From: Winogradskyella ursingii
GTDB lineage: Bacteria > Bacteroidota > Bacteroidia > Flavobacteriales > Flavobacteriaceae
Direction: 5' to 3'
NCBI RefSeq assembly: GCF_013403975.1
Contig: NZ_JABFDH010000003.1
Coordinates: 124,001-188,000, forward strand
DNA length: 64,000 bases
The notes under the pieces are model-generated. The model was not told the origin of the DNA. It searched no databases and saw only the letters and a program-made list of their open reading frames with translations. Below, piece by piece: positions 33,439-40,826 of the stretch (the stretch's first letter is position 1; each line of letters starts with the position of its first letter). The translations under genes and the position numbers were made by a program.

Positions 33439-34407
33439 CTATTTGCCTTTATGTTTTTTAATTTCAGAATCTGAAAGTTTCAAAAATTTAGCTGCATTAT
33501 TATAAAAGATATCTTCTTTTTGTTTCAGTGTAAGAAAATCTGCCGAATTAATAGCCTCAATAGCGTCGTCTATGGTTTCTACCCAAATCATGTGATCAGT
33601 TCCAAACATAATTCTTTTACCAAATCCAGCGTCCACCAATCCCTTTAAGAAATTATGAAACTCTTTTCTTGGTAAAACCCAATTAATCACACCAAGCTCA
33701 ACATAAACCTGTGGGTGGGTGTACATAAGAGCTTTCATATCGTCCAAATAAGGCCAACCTGCATGCATTATATAAAATCTCATTTTTGGATGCGAAAATA
33801 GAATTTCTTCTAACTGCAAAGGTTTACCTTGAAACGCTCTTATTTTTGGGTACATAAAGTAGGCTCCTCCAGGAGGACCGCCAGGAAACATGTGATAACC
33901 CATTGGGATACCTAATTCTTCTGCCAAATCATAATATTTACTTAAGCTCTCGTCAGTTGGTAGCACTCCTTGATAACTAGGTGCTACTTCTCCTAATACA
34001 TCTAACTTACCGTTAGAATGTTTTTGTCTTAACTCTTCTACTGTAAGGTGATTATCATTCCCGATTATTACTTTCTCAGGAGCAAAGTCGTGCCAGAGCT
34101 CTCCTTGGGATACCATAGCTTTAACAATATTGTGTTCTTTGAACTTCGAAAAAGTTGCTTTTTTAAGATGGTTCATCGAAGATGGAGCAGAGTAGATCTT
34201 GCCAGTCATAGCGAGATCCATTTCTTGTCCTAACATACGATTGAATGAGCTATTCTCGTCAAACGCGTGGCTGTGCATATCTATTATTGGACCAGAATAA
34301 ATTGTTGAGACGCCTTCTGCATTAGTGTTTTTTATTTTTTGATCTTGTTGAATGCACGAAATCATAAGTATAGCTAAAAATCCTAATATTAATTTCTGTG
34401 TTTTCAT
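33439..34407 (-). CDS. Amidohydrolase-superfamily (TIM-barrel) lipoprotein
   Basis: The start at 34407 was chosen over 34446 because it gives a clean lipoprotein signal, MKTQKLILGFLAILMISC (cysteine 18). The mature protein of about 305 residues is an amidohydrolase-2 type barrel: DMHSHAFDEN is the first-strand metal pair, MRFYIMHAGWPYLDD carries a middle-strand His and IMFGTDHMIW the last Asp. A fourth ligand is less clear. The superfamily includes decarboxylases and lactone or amide hydrolases; the substrate cannot be told. Being a lipoprotein is unusual for this superfamily and implies action outside the inner membrane. It is an isolated island gene. Confidence 0.8.
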   Translation of the reverse strand: MKTQKLILGFLAILMISCIQQDQKIKNTNAEGVSTIYSGPIIDMHSHAFDENSSFNRMLGQEMDLAMTGKIYSAPSSMNHLKKATFSKFKEHNIVKAMVSQGELWHDFAPEKVIIGNDNHLTVEELRQKHSNGKLDVLGEVAPSYQGVLPTDESLSKYYDLAEELGIPMGYHMFPGGPPGGAYFMYPKIRAFQGKPLQLEEILFSHPKMRFYIMHAGWPYLDDMKALMYTHPQVYVELGVINWVLPRKEFHNFLKGLVDAGFGKRIMFGTDHMIWVETIDDAIEAINSADFLTLKQKEDIFYNNAAKFLKLSDSEIKKHKGK

Positions 34408-34580
34408 AATATTGCTTTTATGGCCCACGTGTTTATGTACAAGCATTTTCCGAATAAAAATCAGTCGTAACAGACGTTTAACAACCTTTATTTTAGATCA
34501 ATACCGGTAATTATATATATACATTGTTGACAGTAATTTCTTATTTATAACTTGAATTCAAATTCAAAACATGTAAAAAA

Positions 34581-34982
34581 TTAATCAGTAACTCTTCGCC
34601 AACCGACTGCTAATCCATTTTCCACTTCCATTCCAACACCTTTAGCAGCGACTTTACCTTTTATGAGCCATGAGACATCGTAGAAGTTTCCTGTTTTTTC
34701 AATTACAAGATCATATTCATCTGAAAAATCTCCATTCTCGAAATAATAGCGAACGTGATAATTTCCAACATACCCACTTTCTTTTGGTCCGCCTGTTGCT
34801 ATTCCAGGACCACTATAAGCATTGCCATAATTCCATCTTGCGAATAATGTTCCTGGCGTATTGCTTTTTGTATAAAGTACAAAACCAATATTCAGGGGTT
34901 CTTTCTCGTCAGAATCTGTTTCATTCTGAGAAAAAGATAAGATTGGAAAAATTGCAATAACAAGAATCAATAACAATTTCAT
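34581..34982 (-). CDS. Hypothetical secreted protein, about 133 aa
   Basis: A signal peptide (MKLLLILVIAIFPILSFSQ, cleavage after SFS) fits best if translation starts at the ATG at 34982; a longer frame from 35012 adds ten residues before it. The mature part contains a short beta-rich region with TLFARWNYGNAYSGPGIATG and YVGNYHVRYYFENGDFSDEYDL, and ends in GLAVGWRRVTD. I do not recognise the family. The pattern of alternating aromatic and glycine residues suggests a small beta-sandwich or lipocalin-like fold, which is a guess. No operon partner. Confidence 0.65.
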   Translation of the reverse strand: MKLLLILVIAIFPILSFSQNETDSDEKEPLNIGFVLYTKSNTPGTLFARWNYGNAYSGPGIATGGPKESGYVGNYHVRYYFENGDFSDEYDLVIEKTGNFYDVSWLIKGKVAAKGVGMEVENGLAVGWRRVTD

Positions 34983-35074
34983 TGGTGCATTTAATGGTAG
35001 ATTTTCTTTCATTGTGTTTTTTTTTAAGTTTAGCGTTCGGTATTTATTACTTCCAACTGTTTTGTGTATAGATT

Positions 35075-35138
35075 CGTTGCGTGTTTAAGTATTACAGTTA
35101 ACACATAAATCCCAGATAGAAAGTCCTCTAGGACTTTC
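35075..35138. repeat. Island spacer repeat with 8-bp hairpin, copy 1
   Basis: It begins CGTTGCGTGTTTAAGTATTA and continues through CAGATAGAAAGTCC. Its right end is a perfect hairpin, GAAAGTCC (35119-35126) / GGACTTTC (35131-35138), with loop TCTA. Copies at 35740-35791 and 36731-36791 share the word TTTAAGTACTAAAGTTA and AAATAAATCACAG. Confidence 0.6.
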
Positions 35139-35191
35139 GCAGGTAAGCTTTAACTAGCAAATACCTATGGACATTTTTTTGCGCTCGTATT

Positions 35192-35647
35192 TTATTCTTT
35201 CATTTCTACTCTAATCAGCCGGATAGTTTTCGTATCGCTTAAATTCTCTACAGTATGAGGTGCTTCAGGGTCTTTATACATTGTTATAGGAAAAACAAGA
35301 GGTTCAGGTAATTTCCTGGTATCCATAATCACATTCCCTTCTGCGTCTCGGTCAATGAAATCAGCAGCTTCCAAAATATATAAGACACTTTTCCATTGAT
35401 GATGGTGAACAGGCTCAATTTCGTTGGGTAAGACAGTTACTTCTAAAACTCTTACTTTATCATTTTCCAATAGTATTTTATGATTATTTGGTGCAGATAC
35501 AACTGCATCTTGGTCTTTTGGCCAATCTGCTGGATTTCCTGTTTTATATAAAAGTTTTTGTTCGTCAGTTGTTTGTCCAGAAACTGAAATAGTTGAAAAT
35601 ACTGCAAAGCAAATCACGGTAATTAAAAATTTTGAAGTTGATTTCAT
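35192..35647 (-). CDS. Secreted cupin-domain protein, 151 aa
   Basis: A signal peptide (about residues 1-24, ending VSGQ) is followed by a cupin barrel. The segment KVRVLEVTVLPNEIEPVHHHQWKSVLYILEAADFI holds the cupin motif 1 histidines (HHH), and the later PHTVENLSDTKTIRLIRVEMKE resembles motif 2, with its His. Cupins of this type often bind a metal and may act as isomerases or dioxygenases, or only bind ligands. Export to the periplasm is less usual. It is an isolated gene between two spacer-repeat copies, so it may move as a unit with them. Confidence 0.8.
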   Translation of the reverse strand: MKSTSKFLITVICFAVFSTISVSGQTTDEQKLLYKTGNPADWPKDQDAVVSAPNNHKILLENDKVRVLEVTVLPNEIEPVHHHQWKSVLYILEAADFIDRDAEGNVIMDTRKLPEPLVFPITMYKDPEAPHTVENLSDTKTIRLIRVEMKE

Positions 35648-35739
35648 ATTTGGTCAGTTTTAGTTTTATATGCTTACTTAAAACGGTTTTCGGCTTTCCC
35701 GTTTGTCTTTGTCACAGTCAGTTGTAATATGACGCATTT

Positions 35740-35791
35740 CGTTGCATGTTTAAGTACTAAAGTTAGCAAATAAATCACAGAAAGCTAGACC
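35740..35791. repeat. Island spacer repeat, copy 2
   Basis: CGTTGCATGTTTAAGTACTA, then AAGTTAGCAAATAAATCACAG. It matches copy 1 over about 45 bp and copy 3 almost exactly over TTTAAGTACTAAAGTTA, but its right-end hairpin is decayed. An IS110 remnant begins 60 bp further on. Confidence 0.6.
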
Positions 35792-35851
35792 TTTATAATT
35801 TTTCTACGGATCAGCGGAAAGGAGAATTAGAAACTGAGAAATATTTTGTTA

Positions 35852-36020
35852 ATGTGCAGTTTCAATTCATTTAAATACGATGAGGTCTACAGAGAATTTT
35901 ATGAACGATTTGTTGCCAAAGGGAAGAGCAAAAAAATTGCTTTAGATGTATTATGAAAGAAGTTTTGCCATAGAAAAATCGGGATTGGTTAACGATGCTG
36001 AATATAAAAGTACCTTACTG
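35852..36020 (+). mobile_element. IS110-family transposase remnant, 3' end
   Basis: The plus-strand frame from 35852 reads MCSFNSFKYDEVYREFYERF, then VAKGKSKKIALDVL and a stop; after a frameshift, FAIEKSGLVNDAEYKSTL follows near 35964. This is the characteristic C-terminal part of IS110/IS116/IS902 transposases (about the last 60 residues). The 5' two thirds are missing and the frame is broken, so it is dead. It lies between the cupin gene and the dioxygenase-like lipoprotein, next to a spacer repeat. Confidence 0.75.
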
Positions 36021-36069
36021 CAAAATTATTGTGATATCATTTTTTTCAGCACCTTTTATGGAACGCTTT

Positions 36070-36702
36070 TTATTCATAATCTGGAATATTCAGTCCCAAA
36101 GTTAAATCTCTATTTGCCGTCCAAATGCCATCTTCCATTTTCAGTTGTATAATTCCAGAACCACCTCTATTTTTGTGTAATTGTATTTTTTCTTCTGTTA
36201 GCAAAACGTCACTTTCGAAAAAGTAACTATCAAGGTAATAAGGATTAGTATTAGGTTCTTTTACGTAAATATGAATATGTTCAGGTTCTTGAGCATTTGG
36301 ATATGAAGCTGGTCTGAAAGTATAAAACGTAAATTTTCCATTTTTGCCGGTTTTTAACCATTCTCTATATTTTCCGTGCCTTTTTTCCCAGCCAAAAGGT
36401 TGTTCACTTGGTTGATAGATTCCATTTCGGTCTGTGTGATAAATATATAGTATCACGTTTTCTGCTGGTGTTTTTCCATCTTTTTGAAATACAGTTCCGG
36501 TTATTTTTACTTTTGACTCATTGTTTTCAAAACCTGGTAAGGTATCTGTTGATTTTGGTTGACTATTCAACTCTTTAAAATCTAAGACTGCCACACAATC
36601 TTGACAAGGTCCGCCAACCTTTCTTTCAACACCAGAATTTGACTGTCCTTGACAGGAACAAACGAATAAAGTAACTAATAATATTTGCAAGTATTTTTTC
36701 AT
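36070..36702 (-). CDS. Intradiol ring-cleavage dioxygenase-like lipoprotein
   Basis: The ATG at 36702 gives a clean lipoprotein signal, MKKYLQILLVTLFVCSC; a longer frame to 36804 has no signal in the right place and is rejected. The mature part has VKITGTVFQKDGKTPAENVI, then YHTDRNGIYQPSEQPFGW (first iron tyrosine), KNGKFTFYTFRPASYPN (second tyrosine) and EHIHIYVKEP (the HIH pair). All four iron ligands of the dioxygenase family are therefore present. Catechol-type cleavage is plausible but the enzyme is exported, unlike known catabolic ones. It is bracketed by two near-identical units of spacer repeat plus IS110 remnant, so it may be a mobile passenger gene. Confidence 0.8.
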   Translation of the reverse strand: MKKYLQILLVTLFVCSCQGQSNSGVERKVGGPCQDCVAVLDFKELNSQPKSTDTLPGFENNESKVKITGTVFQKDGKTPAENVILYIYHTDRNGIYQPSEQPFGWEKRHGKYREWLKTGKNGKFTFYTFRPASYPNAQEPEHIHIYVKEPNTNPYYLDSYFFESDVLLTEEKIQLHKNRGGSGIIQLKMEDGIWTANRDLTLGLNIPDYE

Positions 36703-36730
36703 TCTCAACGCTATTTCAAAATGGATCACC

Positions 36731-36791
36731 ATACGTTTAAGTACTAAAGTTAATAAATAAATCACAGATAAAAAGTCCGAGAATACTTTCG
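36731..36791. repeat. Island spacer repeat, copy 3
   Basis: ATACGTTTAAGTACTAAAGT, then TAATAAATAAATCACAGATA and AAAAGTCCGAGAATACTTTCG, where the hairpin arms AAAGTCC/ACTTTC are partly kept. It is followed after 47 bp by the second IS110 remnant. Confidence 0.6.
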
Positions 36792-36837
36792 TTGGGATTA
36801 ACAAAAAAGAGAATCAAAAATTAAGGTATCTATTGTT

Positions 36838-36990
36838 ATGTGCACTTTTCAATGTCTATAAATATTACAAGTCGTGCAGAGCAAAAAACTTTATGTGCGA
36901 ATTGTGACCAAGGGAAAGAGCAAAGAACTGACATTGATTACAGTTTGTAATTAGCTATTGAAACAGGTCTTTGCAAAAAATACATAGTGA
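36838..36990 (+). mobile_element. Second IS110-family transposase remnant
   Basis: From 36838 the plus strand reads MCTFQCL and a stop; a frame from 36889 then gives LYVRIVTKGKSKELTLITVC, N and an in-frame stop, then LLKQVFAKNT. These are the same C-terminal blocks as in the remnant at 35852 (MCSF, VAKGKSKK, FAIEKSG). Order and orientation relative to the spacer repeat are also the same, so the two units probably arose by duplication. Confidence 0.7.
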
Positions 36991-37028
36991 AAAATTAATG
37001 AGGTTTTACTTGTCTTTAACCATAGTAC

Positions 37029-37355
37029 TCAGATAGCAAATGTTTCTTGATTATAATAAATTTTTAATTTTCTTTTTAACTTTTTGAACATCTTGAGAGT
37101 AGGAGTATCATTTAAGTATTCAATTTTTCTGTTTTTATCAATCAATATAAAAAAGGGATAGTATGGAATTCCAAATTTTTTGATTAAGTGTGTACTATTA
37201 TGAATTACCTTGAAATCAAGTTTATGATTTTCTAAAAAAGTATATAATGCTTCCTTTTTATTAAAAGTTATTGCAAAAAACTCAACGGGTTGATTTTTAA
37301 AATATTCTTTTAACTTATTCAATTCAGGAAACTCTACAACACAAGGTTTGGGGTT
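37029..37355 (-). pseudogene. N-terminally truncated TlpA/thioredoxin-like fragment
   Basis: The frame can be read from an in-frame stop at 37356-37358 as NPKPCVVEFPELNKLKEYFK, continuing to the stop at 37029. PC-VVEFPEL is the second half of a TlpA-like WCxPC active site, and IPYYPFFILIDKNRKIEYLN is the cis-Pro region, so this is the C-terminal part of a thioredoxin-like protein. The signal sequence, first strands and first active-site cysteine are missing. The only start in the remaining frame is a TTG at 37322, which would give a 97-residue product with no CxxC; I regard it as dead. The break lies close to cassette-like spacer sequence. Confidence 0.65.
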
Positions 37356-37525
37356 TCATATTTGATTCTAAGTTTAAATTTTTGCCAACGGATTCGGTTA
37401 TGAGTAATTGCGTTGTTTAGCGCGTAACATTACAAGAACACACCAATTTGTGAATTTCGCAGGGAATTTAGAAATATGCGATAATGGCTCCATTACTTAT
37501 AGCCATTTGTTACGTGCTGGTGTTT

Positions 37526-38347
37526 TTATTTAGTTTTTTTTTCAGATTTAATTCTTTGAATATTTATAAATGGACTTTTAATTAAATAGAGGAGTGATTG
37601 TTTTTCATCCGTATCAAATTCCACCAATCCATATGCCATATCTTCTACTGGCATCATTTTAAAAGTTCCAAATAACCTGTCCCAAATTATAAATATATCT
37701 GCATAGTTTGAGTCTGTATAGAGTTGATTTTGTTGGTGGTGAACTCTATGATGGTCGGGCATTACAAAAAGCAGTCCTATTGTCGAATTCAACCATTTTG
37801 GGTAATTTAGATTTGCGTGCTCGAAAAAGAAGAATAAATAAAGGACGAAATAATACAATGCCATAGAAATGACATCTGTTCCAATTAGGGCAGCAGTAAT
37901 TATATTTCCCATTCCAAATACAAGAATTAACTCAATCGGATGAAAACGAAAAACCGTTGAAGAATCCATTGATGTATCGCTGTGATGTACTCTATGAAAT
38001 CTCCAGAGCAAGGGTATTTTATGAGTTCCTCTATGAATCCAGTATGCTGTAATGTCGTATAGTGCAACAGAAACACAGAGTTTAGCCCAAATGGGTAATT
38101 CTATCAAATATAAAAGCCCAATATTATTTCCATTCAGCCATTCAATTGAAAAAACCTGAAATGTTACAAAAAAGATATTGAGAATCACCAGTATAATTTG
38201 GAATAGGACATTTTGAAATAGATGATTAATTCTTTTTTTGAACTTAAATGGAGATTGCATTATTTGCTCTAAAGAAAAGAATAATGCAATTAATCCAATC
38301 ACAATATAATTTGGGTCTATCCCCAATAATTTGTTTATTAAATCCAT
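37526..38347 (-). CDS. Sterol-desaturase / fatty-acid hydroxylase family membrane protein
   Basis: An integral membrane di-iron protein of about 273 residues, starting at MDLINKLLGIDPNYIV (38347); a frame nine residues longer from 38374 also has an ATG. Histidine boxes are visible: HRGTH, then HRVHHSD, then HANLN and DHHRVHH, which together make up the eight-His cluster of the family, located between helices 3 and 6. These enzymes hydroxylate or desaturate lipids with O2 at the cytosolic membrane face. Bacterial members act on fatty acids, carotenoids or sterol-like lipids; the substrate is unknown. Last gene of the accessory island. Confidence 0.85.
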   Translation of the reverse strand: MDLINKLLGIDPNYIVIGLIALFFSLEQIMQSPFKFKKRINHLFQNVLFQIILVILNIFFVTFQVFSIEWLNGNNIGLLYLIELPIWAKLCVSVALYDITAYWIHRGTHKIPLLWRFHRVHHSDTSMDSSTVFRFHPIELILVFGMGNIITAALIGTDVISMALYYFVLYLFFFFEHANLNYPKWLNSTIGLLFVMPDHHRVHHQQNQLYTDSNYADIFIIWDRLFGTFKMMPVEDMAYGLVEFDTDEKQSLLYLIKSPFINIQRIKSEKKTK

Positions 38348-38481
38348 AGTATAAAGTATGAGATAAATTGTCATGGTACGTTTTTCTAAATTGTACCTAA
38401 CTAGTTATATATCAATAAATATATGGATTAATTGAGCAATTTTTCGGTATAACAAAACATTTTGGTTTGTGTTATCCTGCT

Positions 38482-38500
38482 CCTTTAGATTTTCTAAAGG
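38482..38500. repeat. Perfect short hairpin in spacer 38375-38614
   Basis: CCTTTAGA and TCTAAAGG form an 8-bp stem with a 3-nt loop. It lies in the 240-bp spacer between the island's last gene and yebC and is not followed by a T-tract on either strand; the rest of the spacer shows nothing else. Confidence 0.45.
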
Positions 38501-38614
38501 GAATTAAAAGACAAATTAGTCGCTTATAATTTTAAAACGACCGTATATGCTTACCAAGAATTAAGAATGACAATTACCTAAAGATTATTTAAATTGTAAA
38601 ACTTATCAGAGACT

Positions 38615-39361
38615 TTACTCCGCTGACTCTTCCATGGTATGGTACACATTCTGTACATCGTCATCTTCTTCCAGTTTTTCAATTAATTTTTCGACATCTT
38701 CGGCTTGTTCTGCTGTAAGTTTTTTGGTTACTTGAGGGATACGTTCAAAACCTGAGGAAATAATTTCGATATCATTTTCTTCTAAATAAGACTGAATGTT
38801 TCCAAAACTTTCAAAAGGAGCATAAATCATAATGCTATTGACTTCATTGCCATCTTCGTCTTCATCTGTGTCTTCAAAAATCTCTTCGACACCATAATCA
38901 ATAAGTTCTAGTTCTAGTTCCTCCATATCTAAATCGTCACCTTTAATTTTGAAATTGCAGGTATGGTCAAACATAAATACCACAGAGCCTGAGGTACCTA
39001 AACTTCCATCAGTCTTGTTAAAATATGAACGCACATTGGCAACCGTACGCGTGTTGTTATCTGTTGCAGTTTCAATTAATACCGCAATGCCGTGTTGAGC
39101 GTAACCTTCAAAAATAACTTCTTTATAATCACCTTGATTTTTATCACTGGCACGTTTTATGGCGCGCTCAATATTATCCTTAGGCATATTTACAGACTTG
39201 GCATTCTGTATAACGGCACGTAACCGTGAGTTTGAATCTGGATCTGGACCACCTTCTTTAACGGCCATTACTATATCCTTTCCTATACGCGTAAATGCCT
39301 TACTCATAGCAGACCAACGCTTCATTTTTCTTGCTTTTCTAAACTCGAAAGCTCTTCCCAT
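38615..39361 (-). CDS. YebC/PmpR-family protein
   Basis: A 248-residue protein that begins MGRAFEFRKARKMKRW and contains KDIVMAVKEGGPDPDSNSRL and NMPKDNIERAIKR, the highly conserved YebC N-terminal domain, followed by the two alpha/beta domains ending TAEQAEDVEKLIEKLEEDDDVQNVYH. YebC2-type members help ribosomes through proline stretches; others were described as DNA-binding regulators. The acidic segment EDTDEDEDGNEVN is an insertion near residue 165. A single REP-like hairpin lies 16 bp upstream of the start, at 39378-39397. Confidence 0.93.
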   Translation of the reverse strand: MGRAFEFRKARKMKRWSAMSKAFTRIGKDIVMAVKEGGPDPDSNSRLRAVIQNAKSVNMPKDNIERAIKRASDKNQGDYKEVIFEGYAQHGIAVLIETATDNNTRTVANVRSYFNKTDGSLGTSGSVVFMFDHTCNFKIKGDDLDMEELELELIDYGVEEIFEDTDEDEDGNEVNSIMIYAPFESFGNIQSYLEENDIEIISSGFERIPQVTKKLTAEQAEDVEKLIEKLEEDDDVQNVYHTMEESAE

Positions 39362-39377
39362 TGAAAATCATATTTTC

Positions 39378-39397
39378 ATTTCCGTGAAAACGGAAAT
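39378..39397. repeat. Solo REP-like hairpin ahead of yebC
   Basis: ATTTCCGT and ACGGAAAT form a perfect 8-bp stem around GAAA. The flanks TCATTTCCG and GAAATCTA align with the left half of the element at 10262 (TCATTCCTG ... GAAATCTA), so both belong to one family. Confidence 0.55.
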
Positions 39398-39577
39398 CTA
39401 GTTAAAAGGTATAATTTAAATTGCCTAAAATTGTTTTTGAAGGCAAAGCAAATTTAAAAAAATATTGAATGTATTAAGAACGTATTCTAAATTAAAGAAC
39501 TGCAAACTTATTGCTGCCTACTGAATACTACCACTGAATTTCCCCTTTGAGGAAAATGTATGTAAGATCCAAAGAAA

Positions 39578-39865
39578 TTATTCTTCAACCTCAACAATAT
39601 CTTCGATGGCTTCTGCCAATTTAAAATCTTTTTCGGTGACACCACCAGCATCATGAGTAGATAAAGAGATTTTAAGAACATTATATACATTGGTCCATTC
39701 CGGATGATGGTTCTGTGACTCACACTCAAATGCAATACGGCTCATTGCGCTAAAGCAGTCTTTAAAATTCTCAAACTCAAATTCTGCATGGATAGCGTCT
39801 TTGTTGTATTCCCAATCTGGGAAATGAAGTAATTTTTTTTCTATTGTAGAATCGTCTAATTTCAT
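39578..39865 (-). CDS. phhB: Pterin-4a-carbinolamine dehydratase
   Basis: A 95-residue protein with the full family signature: HHPEWTNVYNVLKISLSTHD near residues 55-75, then AGGVTEKDFKLAEAIE. The histidines of HHPEW are catalytic. It dehydrates 4a-hydroxytetrahydrobiopterin, which recycles the cofactor of phenylalanine hydroxylase; no hydroxylase gene is in the window. The 212-bp region between this stop and the yebC start holds the REP-like hairpin only. Confidence 0.92.
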   Translation of the reverse strand: MKLDDSTIEKKLLHFPDWEYNKDAIHAEFEFENFKDCFSAMSRIAFECESQNHHPEWTNVYNVLKISLSTHDAGGVTEKDFKLAEAIEDIVEVEE

Positions 39866-39973
39866 AATATAATTTGTTTAGCTGAAATTTAAGGAATAAA
39901 TAAGAACACTACAAGCATAACTTAATTCTTAATTTTCAATATTATTAAAGAGAATGATAAGGGCGGTAGACAC

Positions 39974-40804
39974 TTACTTTTGAATCTCTTCCAAGACATA
40001 ATCGCTGGTTACCTGAAGGTGTTTGGGCAATTTATTAAACTTTGGAAGTACGGCCAGATAGCGATCTTCATTAGTAGTAAATACATGCTTTAGCTGTACA
40101 TGACCTTTGGTGAGATTCTCAACGATCTGTTTAATAAATTCATCATGATGTACCAAATCTGTACTTCCTAAATGAAAAACTCCATATTTATCTCTGTTGA
40201 TGATGTAATGAATTTGCTGTGTGACTTTCTTGTCTAATGTCACATTCATAATAAGGTTAGGAAAAATTTCGACGGACGATTTATCTTTTGAAGCTTGCTT
40301 TATTTCCTGAACCCTTGGGCAATTGGCACCAAAAACCATGGGTAATCTCAAAATTGCTATTTGCTTTTTGGGCAATCGCAGCAACATATTTTCTATCTTA
40401 ATTTTAAAATGGCCATAAATACTATGGCTCAGTGTTTTGTCTAGCTCATAGCTCGGATATTTGCTGTACGCATCAAAAGCATTAGCAGAAGAAAGGAAAA
40501 TGATTTTTGAACCAAATTGCAATGCATATTCCGCAATATGCTGATGTGCTATAGTTTGTGCATGGAAATCACCTCGCAAGGATGAAATGATAATGGACGG
40601 TTTACACGCTTCCAGTATCTCATAAACATCATCTTCTTCTACATTATAATGAAAGAATTGCTGATTGTTTTCAAAGGCTTTTGAAGGTGTACGATAGGTG
40701 CCATAGGTTCTAAAGTAAGGTCCTAATTCTTTATATATGGCAGTGCCCAAATAGCCGCTGCAACCTAATATTAAAATTCGATGTTTCTGTGTGTCCTGCT
40801 TCAT
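39974..40804 (-). CDS. NAD-dependent epimerase/dehydratase-like (RmlD-type) protein
   Basis: A 276-residue extended short-chain dehydrogenase. RILILGCSGYLGTAIYKEL at the N-terminus is the G-x-x-G-x-x-G NAD(P) loop. The catalytic Tyr-x3-Lys is not obvious: YGHFKIKIEN (Y-x3-K) at about residue 130 is the best candidate. GVFHLGSTDLVHHDEFIKQI resembles the C-terminal part of RmlD, dTDP-4-dehydrorhamnose reductase. The sugar pathway partners are absent, so its substrate is unknown. It starts 22 bp after the gcvT stop and is probably in the same transcript. Confidence 0.8.
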   Translation of the reverse strand: MKQDTQKHRILILGCSGYLGTAIYKELGPYFRTYGTYRTPSKAFENNQQFFHYNVEEDDVYEILEACKPSIIISSLRGDFHAQTIAHQHIAEYALQFGSKIIFLSSANAFDAYSKYPSYELDKTLSHSIYGHFKIKIENMLLRLPKKQIAILRLPMVFGANCPRVQEIKQASKDKSSVEIFPNLIMNVTLDKKVTQQIHYIINRDKYGVFHLGSTDLVHHDEFIKQIVENLTKGHVQLKHVFTTNEDRYLAVLPKFNKLPKHLQVTSDYVLEEIQK

Positions 40805-40826
40805 TAATCTTACTTCATCTCAAAAA

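Noticed and set aside
35946..36152. 68-codon plus-strand frame as a gene
   Set aside because: It runs across the IS110 remnant and into the antisense of the lipoprotein gene; only the part with FAIEKSGLVNDAEYKSTL is meaningful, as a transposase fragment.
30941..38374. Classical integron cassette array
   Set aside because: No integrase gene, and the palindromes do not match GTTRRRY/RYYYAAC core sites; only a loose resemblance remains.
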